Origin: JBJXHG01 sp046160865
GTDB taxonomy: Bacteria > Planctomycetota > UBA1135 > GCA-002686595
Direction of reading: 5' to 3'
DNA: 56,390 nt
Assembly (NCBI GenBank): GCA_046160865.1
Contig: JBJXHG010000175.1
Coordinates: 1 to 56,390 of the forward strand
The notes under the pieces are model-generated. The model was given only the letters and a program-made list of their open reading frames with translations, did no database searches and was not told where the DNA came from. Shown here in pieces: positions 50,348-56,390 of the stretch. Position 1 is the first letter of the stretch. The number at the start of each line of letters is the position of its first letter. The position numbers were made by a program, and so were the translations under genes.

Positions 50348-53300
50348 ATGATCCGCAAGCTCCACCTGTGGGTGTTCGTCTGCGTCATTCTCGGTCTGTC
50401 CGCACCAGCAGTCGCGCAGTCCGACCCGCCGCCGGACGAAGCGCACATCGACAACGAGGCGCCCGAACCCAAGACAGGTGACGATAAGACGGGCGGCGAT
50501 CCCGTCGTGCTGTCGACTGGCAACTTCGTCGTGAAGGAGACCGACCTTCACATCCCCGGGCGCGGTGGGCTCGACGTCGACATCGTGCGCAGCTACCGCA
50601 ACGGTACGGCGATCAACAGCGCGCTCGGTCCCAAGTGGGACTTGAACTGGTTCAAGCGCATCGTCGTGCACTTCTCGAACTGTGGCACGTTCCCGACGTT
50701 GATGTACTACTACGACGGCGAGACGCGAAACGACGTCATCGAGCAGAACGCGTGGACGGGTGTGTGGGAGACGGCGCTCGGATCGTTCTCCAAGATCAGC
50801 TTCTTCGATCCGCCGCCGGCCAACGTGTTCAATCCGGCGAGCATCCAGATGCGGATGGCCGACGGCACGATCTACACGTTCGGCGTCCCCTCGAAGTCGC
50901 TGTGGGTCGGCGGATGCACGACGTCCTACTGGCTCTCGAGCGTCCAGGACCGCAAGGGGAACACGATCTCGCTCCACTACCAGACGGTCGGGACGAACCC
51001 GAACTTCTTCAGCCGCCTCGACCACATCACGGACACGTACGGTCGCGACATCACATTCGCGTACGCGTCGACGGCGCCAACCGCGCGGCTCGTGTCGATC
51101 ACGGACTCTACCGGGCGCGTCGTCCAGTACGGCCACGACACCCTCGAACGCTTGAACTCGGTGACGACGCCGGTCGTCGACGACGCGCTCTCGACGAGCC
51201 TCGGCAATGCGTTCCCTGCGGGCAAGACGAAGCAGTACCAGTACATGACGGACGACACGGCGTCGCCGCAGCGCTTCAACATTACGAGGCTGATCGATCC
51301 GCGCGGCTACACGTACCTCGAGAACACCTACAGCGCGCCGTCGGTCGGAGCGGGAGAAGGGCGCGTGATCGCGCAGACGGTCGGCGGCACGAACGATTCC
51401 GGTGTCGCCGCGGGAGGCAAGTACCTCTTCTTCTACGACATGCACCCGACGCCGATCCTGCACGGCGAGGGCCACGACGACTGGAACTACTTTTGGCGCG
51501 AGCGCGGACGCACGCTCCTCGTGAGCCCGAACGGGAACGTGACTCTCACGTACTTTGACGGCGGCTTCGGCGACTTCCTCACGTACGAGTTCACCGGCCG
51601 CCTCAATCCCGACGATCCGCAGGTCGCGGCCGCGAGCATCGACGATCTCGTATCGCTCAATCTCACGGACGACGAATCGGCCACCGATCCCGATCAGAAC
51701 AGGCTCGAGTCGAACGCGCCGTCGTACACGGAGCCGCTCTGGGGCGTCGACACGTACGCGATCATCACGCGGCGCTACCGCGACTTCCACGGCCTGATCA
51801 CCGAGGTGATCGGGCCCGAGAGTCACTTCCGCTACACGTACGACAACGACTACAACATCATTCCGATCGGCCCATTCGCGACGACGACGCCCGACCGTTT
51901 CCAGCACGGCAACCTGCTCAAGGTCGAGCAGTTCACGTACGACGAGGGGGATCCGTCGGATCCGATCGTCACGCTGTTCTCATACGAGCCGCTGTTCAAC
52001 CAGATGCGGGCGATCGTCGACCCGCGCGGCAACGATCCAGACTTCGTGCCGCAGAACGATTCGATGCCGAGCGCGAGCCTGAACTCGCCCCAGCGTTACA
52101 TGACGCGCTTCTTCTTCGACTACCAAGAGCTCGACTGGAACAACAACAACATCCAGAACCTGGTCGACGTCTGGGCGATCGACGAGAACCAGGGGCACCA
52201 GTTTGGCGTCATCGGATGGATCGTTCCGGAGATGCCGAACGAGGACAACCTGGCCGACCTCAACGGCGACGGCACGACGAGCACGGTGCGCGGCCACACG
52301 GTGCAGCGGCGCGATCCGTCCGCGCACGTGCCGGTCGACATCAGCACGCCCGGTCTCTCGTTCACGTGGCAGGATCGCGTCCTGAAGTACGTGTACAACG
52401 CAGCCTCGCAGCTCAAGGCCGAGATCGACGCGGAAGGCAACCAGACCGACTATTGGTACTACGCGTCGAGCCCGCCGAACGGCGGATCGGCCGGGCCCGA
52501 CGGCGGCGGGTTCCTGGCCGAGCGGCACCTCCCCGAGGACGTCGAGGTGCGCTACGAGTACGACGTGCTCGGACGCACGACGCGGTCGATCGATGGCCGC
52601 GGCTTCGCGACGGAGCGCGCGTACAACGCGCTCGACCAGATCGTCCAGCGCACGGACGCCGATGGCAACACGGTCGCGAACCTGTTCGACGGCAACGACA
52701 ACATCGTTGAGCAGCGCGCGGCCAACCGCGTGCCGGAGCTCAGCGCGAGCACCGGGCTGCCCACTGGGGTCACGCTGACGCTTGCGGAGATCAAGAGCTA
52801 CTTCAAGTTCGACGTCTTGGACAAGCTCGTCGAGCAGGACGTGCAGGGCGGGGTCGGCAACCGCCTCGTCACACGCTACCGCTACGACAAGGAGGGCAAT
52901 CGCGTGCTGACGCTAAGCCCCGAGTTCGTGGCCGGCAATGACGCGAGCAACGTCGAGTCGAACACGTTCGACGAGCTCGGCCGGCCGTTCGTATCCGCGA
53001 AGGGGGGCCTCGGCGGGCTGTTTCGAGACGCGAGTTACATCAATCAAGCGCACTCGGCCGTGCTCGCGGAGCTCGGAACGTCGGTCGTCGATCTGCCGTC
53101 CGGTGAGATCGCCGAAACGTACGACGAATACAATCTGCACGGCGAGCTGATCACGCACCACGACGCCGAGTTCAAGATCTGGGAGTACTCGTACGACGGG
53201 TTCAACCGCAAGACGTTCGAGGTCTGGGCCGGAGCGTTTGGCTCGCCGACCCGACTCGTGATCAAGTACACGTTGGATCCGGCCGGCAACGCGATCAGCA

Positions 53301-56300
53301 CGGAGTACCGGCAAGCGAACAACCAACTTCTGGCGGCGGTGCACCGCCGCTTCGACGAGGCGAGCCGCGCCTACCAGACGGACCGCGACTTCTTCGCCAC
53401 GGGCTCGGGCGTCGCGCTGGTCGAGGGCCCGCTCGTGCCGGGCGACGGCAAGGTCAACCAGCGCGCGTCGTTCGACAAGAAGGGTCGTGTCGTCCAGACG
53501 ATCGACGACAACAAGTTCTCGTGGTTCACCTACTTCGACGGGCTCGATCGCAAGTCGATCGTGTCCGACCACCCGGACGTCCTCGGCATGGCCCAGTACG
53601 GCGTCCAGTACACGTACGACAAGGACAGCAACCTGATCCTCACCGAGGAGGGCGAGCGGCGCGCGAGCGACGGTGCGCTCGTGTACTCGCGCAAGTGGAA
53701 CTTCTACGACAAGCTGGGCCGCGCCGTCGCCGAGGCCAACAACGCGCGCCACACGGATCGCTACCTCTACGACTCGCGCTCGAACCTGCGCTTCCACAGC
53801 GACGCGGTTAGCACGGACTTGTCACCGCTCCTGCCGTCGCTCGACACGTACGGTGAGCACACGAACCTGCCCAATCTGCCGATCAACGGGCACGGCAACG
53901 TCACGGTGTACGAAGTCGACGACGCCGATCGGAGGGTCGCCCAGCGCCGCTTCGGAGCGTTCGCCGGCGGCCAGATCGCGACGTCGCAGACGTTCGACAA
54001 GAACGGTCGCCTGAAGACGGAAGTCGACGACAAGAACAACACGACGACGTACGCCTACGACTCGCTCGACCGGCTGGAAAAGACCACGTTCGGCGACGTC
54101 ACCGTGCTCGAGGTGCTCCAGTTCGACCGCAGAGGGAACGTCAAGGAGCTGCGCGACCAGAACGGCAGCGAGGTTCTCTTCAACTACAACGACGTCGGCG
54201 ACCTGACGCAGGCGACGATCTATCCCGGCACGGGCGTCGCGGGCGCGCAGGGCGAGATCGAGACCTACCAATACGACGGTTTGCGCCGCCTGCTGTCGGC
54301 CGCGGACGGCGATTCGACCGTCACGCGCTTCTACGACTCGCTCTCGAACGTCGTCCGCGAGGACGTGACGCACGGTGGCGTGACGCGTACGACGACGTCG
54401 CGCCACGACGGCGCGGGCAATGTGACGGATCTCACGCTGCCGGGCGGTCGGATCATCCAGCGCATCCACGACTCGCGGAATCGGCTGTCGATCGTCCGCA
54501 GCGAGGGCATCGACGTCGCGCGCTATAGCTACATCGGTCTCGGGCGTGTGCAGACGAAGCAGCTTTACGCGGTTGGCTCCGGCGGTACGCCAATGGCGAC
54601 GGAAACGACGGTGTACGACCTCGCGCGGCGCAAGAGAGACGTCAAGCACGTGCGCACGCAGGACCTTGTCACGATCGACCACCACACGTGCACGTACGAC
54701 CGCGAAGGCAACAAGCTCACGCGCAAGGACGAGCTCAGCCAAGTCCTCAACACGTACGGCTATGACGGCGTGTTTCGCCTGATCTCCGCGCAGCGGACCG
54801 TGGTCGGTCAGCCCGGGCACGCTCTCGAGCGCACGACGACGTACACCTTTGACGACGTCGGCAACCGCCAGCAGGTGCTGATCGGCGGCCAGACGCTCAA
54901 CTACACGATGAATGCGGCGGACTCGCCGGTGAACCAGTACACGAATACGCCGCCGGGCAAGTGGTTCCACGACGAGAACGGCAACTTCATCCATCTCAAG
55001 CCGCCGGGGCCGATCGTGCAGCAGCCGGGCGGCGGAACCAACCAAACCCTGCTCGACTACGACTACAGGGACCGTCTCGTCGAGATGTGGAACGCGGCCA
55101 CGTGGAAGCTCTCGCAGTTCAAGTACGACGCGCTCGGCCGGCGCCTGCAGAAGTCCGTCGACGGCGTGGTGACGCGCTACTACTACGTGGGCTGGCAGGA
55201 CTGCGAGGAGCAGGACTCGTCGGGCGCCACGCTCGCCACGTACGTGTACGGACGCGAACTCGACGAAGTCTTGTCGATGCGCCGCGCGGGGACGAACTAC
55301 GTCTACCACGCCGACGAGCTCGGCAACGTGATGGAGCTCACGAACGGGGCGACCGGCGCGGTCGTCGAGTCCTACGACTACGAGGACTACGGCGCGCCGC
55401 TGAACGGCACCACGCTCGCTGCGATGTGGGGCGGTTCCGCCGTCGGCAATCCGTTCCTCTTCAACGCACGCCGGTACGACTCGTCGTGCCGGATGTACTA
55501 CTACAGGAACCGCTATCTCGATCCGGCGTCGGGTCGATTCGTCTCGCGCGACCCGATCGGCATCTGGGGCGACGCGGCGAACCTGGGGAACGGATACACC
55601 TATTGCGGCAACAACCCGTGGAGCTCGACCGACCCGATGGGGCTCGACAAGACGGGCGAGTGCACGTGCTGCGAGGGCAAGGGTGCCGAGGGCGGTTGCG
55701 AGTGCTGCAACTGCTTGCCGGGCGAGAAGCCGCCGCCGGATCCGCTCGAGGACGATCCGCCGACGGATCCGCCCGCGCCTCCGCCGCCGGAGCCTCCGCC
55801 GCCCGAGACGCCGAAGAATCCGCCGGACGATCCGACTCCTCCGCCTCCGAAGAAGCCGGGGGACGATCCCAACGCTCCGCCGCGCGGCAACGATCCGGAG
55901 CTGCCGTTCACGAATCCGGACGGCACGCCGAATCCGAACCACCCGTTCAATCAGAAGCTCGACAGCGAAGCTCGAAAGGCTGGATACGACAACTACTCCG
56001 ACTTCGCGGAGAAGAACGGCTGGCCGTCGGCCCAAGAAGTGTTCGACCGGGTCAACGACTTCTGGGACGGTCCGAACCCGGGTGGCGCGCTCTTCAACAG
56101 CTCCATATCGAGCGGGGGAATATCGCCCTCGGCCTACGAGCAGCTCCGCAACGCAGCGGGCGAGACCGGAGCCCACTTGATGGACGGCACGAACGAGATG
56201 TTCCAAGCCCGCCGGGACTGGGACACGAATCAGCAGCGGCAACGACAATATACGGAGCGTGTTGCGCAGCAAAAGGCAGCTCAAAGGGAAGCTCAGCGGC

Positions 56301-56344
56301 GCGAGGCCGAGCGCGCTCGGTGGCGGCGAATGCTCCGGCGTTGA
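50348..56344 (+). CDS. Secreted RHS/YD-repeat protein
   Basis: A 1998-residue protein; the ATG at 50348 opens a signal peptide (MIRKLHLWVFVCVILGLSAP, ending AVAQ). Residues 50-330 form a DUF6531-like start: GDPVVLSTGNFVVKETDL and LDVDIVRSYRNGTA. Many YD repeats follow (YDVLGRTTRSIDGRGF, YDSLDRLEKTTFG, YDALGRRLQKSVDG). The core ends with MYYYRNRYLDPASGRFVSRD, PIGIWGD and GYTYCGNNPWSSTDPMGL at about residue 1760, after which the C-terminus would be cleaved in RHS toxins. The tail is a Cys cluster, a long Pro/Asp/Glu-rich linker and a helical 130-residue end (EARKAGYDNYSDFAEKNGWP) of unknown function. Export by Sec is likely. Confidence 0.93.
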   Translation: MIRKLHLWVFVCVILGLSAPAVAQSDPPPDEAHIDNEAPEPKTGDDKTGGDPVVLSTGNFVVKETDLHIPGRGGLDVDIVRSYRNGTAINSALGPKWDLNWFKRIVVHFSNCGTFPTLMYYYDGETRNDVIEQNAWTGVWETALGSFSKISFFDPPPANVFNPASIQMRMADGTIYTFGVPSKSLWVGGCTTSYWLSSVQDRKGNTISLHYQTVGTNPNFFSRLDHITDTYGRDITFAYASTAPTARLVSITDSTGRVVQYGHDTLERLNSVTTPVVDDALSTSLGNAFPAGKTKQYQYMTDDTASPQRFNITRLIDPRGYTYLENTYSAPSVGAGEGRVIAQTVGGTNDSGVAAGGKYLFFYDMHPTPILHGEGHDDWNYFWRERGRTLLVSPNGNVTLTYFDGGFGDFLTYEFTGRLNPDDPQVAAASIDDLVSLNLTDDESATDPDQNRLESNAPSYTEPLWGVDTYAIITRRYRDFHGLITEVIGPESHFRYTYDNDYNIIPIGPFATTTPDRFQHGNLLKVEQFTYDEGDPSDPIVTLFSYEPLFNQMRAIVDPRGNDPDFVPQNDSMPSASLNSPQRYMTRFFFDYQELDWNNNNIQNLVDVWAIDENQGHQFGVIGWIVPEMPNEDNLADLNGDGTTSTVRGHTVQRRDPSAHVPVDISTPGLSFTWQDRVLKYVYNAASQLKAEIDAEGNQTDYWYYASSPPNGGSAGPDGGGFLAERHLPEDVEVRYEYDVLGRTTRSIDGRGFATERAYNALDQIVQRTDADGNTVANLFDGNDNIVEQRAANRVPELSASTGLPTGVTLTLAEIKSYFKFDVLDKLVEQDVQGGVGNRLVTRYRYDKEGNRVLTLSPEFVAGNDASNVESNTFDELGRPFVSAKGGLGGLFRDASYINQAHSAVLAELGTSVVDLPSGEIAETYDEYNLHGELITHHDAEFKIWEYSYDGFNRKTFEVWAGAFGSPTRLVIKYTLDPAGNAISTEYRQANNQLLAAVHRRFDEASRAYQTDRDFFATGSGVALVEGPLVPGDGKVNQRASFDKKGRVVQTIDDNKFSWFTYFDGLDRKSIVSDHPDVLGMAQYGVQYTYDKDSNLILTEEGERRASDGALVYSRKWNFYDKLGRAVAEANNARHTDRYLYDSRSNLRFHSDAVSTDLSPLLPSLDTYGEHTNLPNLPINGHGNVTVYEVDDADRRVAQRRFGAFAGGQIATSQTFDKNGRLKTEVDDKNNTTTYAYDSLDRLEKTTFGDVTVLEVLQFDRRGNVKELRDQNGSEVLFNYNDVGDLTQATIYPGTGVAGAQGEIETYQYDGLRRLLSAADGDSTVTRFYDSLSNVVREDVTHGGVTRTTTSRHDGAGNVTDLTLPGGRIIQRIHDSRNRLSIVRSEGIDVARYSYIGLGRVQTKQLYAVGSGGTPMATETTVYDLARRKRDVKHVRTQDLVTIDHHTCTYDREGNKLTRKDELSQVLNTYGYDGVFRLISAQRTVVGQPGHALERTTTYTFDDVGNRQQVLIGGQTLNYTMNAADSPVNQYTNTPPGKWFHDENGNFIHLKPPGPIVQQPGGGTNQTLLDYDYRDRLVEMWNAATWKLSQFKYDALGRRLQKSVDGVVTRYYYVGWQDCEEQDSSGATLATYVYGRELDEVLSMRRAGTNYVYHADELGNVMELTNGATGAVVESYDYEDYGAPLNGTTLAAMWGGSAVGNPFLFNARRYDSSCRMYYYRNRYLDPASGRFVSRDPIGIWGDAANLGNGYTYCGNNPWSSTDPMGLDKTGECTCCEGKGAEGGCECCNCLPGEKPPPDPLEDDPPTDPPAPPPPEPPPPETPKNPPDDPTPPPPKKPGDDPNAPPRGNDPELPFTNPDGTPNPNHPFNQKLDSEARKAGYDNYSDFAEKNGWPSAQEVFDRVNDFWDGPNPGGALFNSSISSGGISPSAYEQLRNAAGETGAHLMDGTNEMFQARRDWDTNQQRQRQYTERVAQQKAAQREAQRREAERARWRRMLRR

Positions 56345-56390
56345 TCGCGTCTGCGTGACATCGAAGCGGCGGGAGCGCACGGCATTTGCC

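Noticed and set aside
50243..51907. 554-residue minus-strand frame opposite the RHS start
   Set aside because: It is Val/Arg-rich, lacks a ribosome site and homology, and lies opposite the secured RHS coding region.
53822..56380. 852-residue open frame on the minus strand opposite the RHS gene
   Set aside because: It is Arg/Val-rich, has no motif, and mirrors the codon pattern of the RHS gene, which has signal peptide, YD repeats and RHS core.
1..56390. CRISPR array
   Set aside because: The repeated sequences are long palindromes at scattered sites, not short regular repeats with unique spacers, and no cas gene is present.

Overview
This is a high-GC bacterial window of 56 kb. Several proteins are of types common in Planctomycetota: an exported protein with a CPCGN motif and a Cys-rich C-terminal half, an HExxH DUF1570-type peptidase, tyrosine integrases with an NQLRH box, and many secreted proteins or lipoproteins in single-gene units. 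That assignment is an inference, because no marker rRNA is present.

Positions 1-30400 look like ordinary chromosome: mostly short operons and single genes. The recognisable core genes are ispD-ispF (isoprenoid precursors), ruvC (Holliday junction resolvase), nadC (NAD), purB (purines), thiD (thiamine) and dps (iron and DNA protection). Around them lie exported proteins: an anchor-E-like protein, an MBOAT/SGNH O-acylation pair, a thioredoxin-like protein, a serine hydrolase, a Sel1-repeat protein, a LamG-like lipoprotein and a transglutaminase-TPR lipoprotein. The spaces between them hold at least four families of dispersed palindromic repeats (called A-D here). One pair of these repeats appears to have broken a gene at 17432-18015.

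Positions 30437-49800 form a 19.4-kb integrated genomic island. An intact tRNA-Gly(GCC) at 30407-30478 supplies the left attachment site, and an exact 45-bp copy of its 3' end lies at 49756-49800. A tyrosine integrase sits directly inside the left end. The cargo has lower GC and is rich in apparent defence genes: a large protein with a nuclease-like ECK motif; an AbiE toxin-antitoxin pair with a palindromic operator; a second integrase beside a truncated tRNA-Pro; a two-gene VioB-type ferritin-like module between 26-bp direct repeats; a small unknown gene overlapping an Mrr-type nuclease; and a CBASS-like operon (JAB protease, separate E2, separate E1, CD-NTase, Cap4-like SAVED nuclease). Next come an IS3-family element and the orphan C-terminal end of an RHS-type polymorphic toxin with a small lipoprotein gene behind it.

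Positions 49801-56390 return to chromosome and are dominated by one 1998-residue secreted RHS/YD-repeat protein. The strongest leads for new biology are the ferritin-like module with its unfamiliar partner, the CBASS-like operon with unfused E2 and E1, the small gene coupled to Mrr, and the nuclease-like protein behind the integrase.
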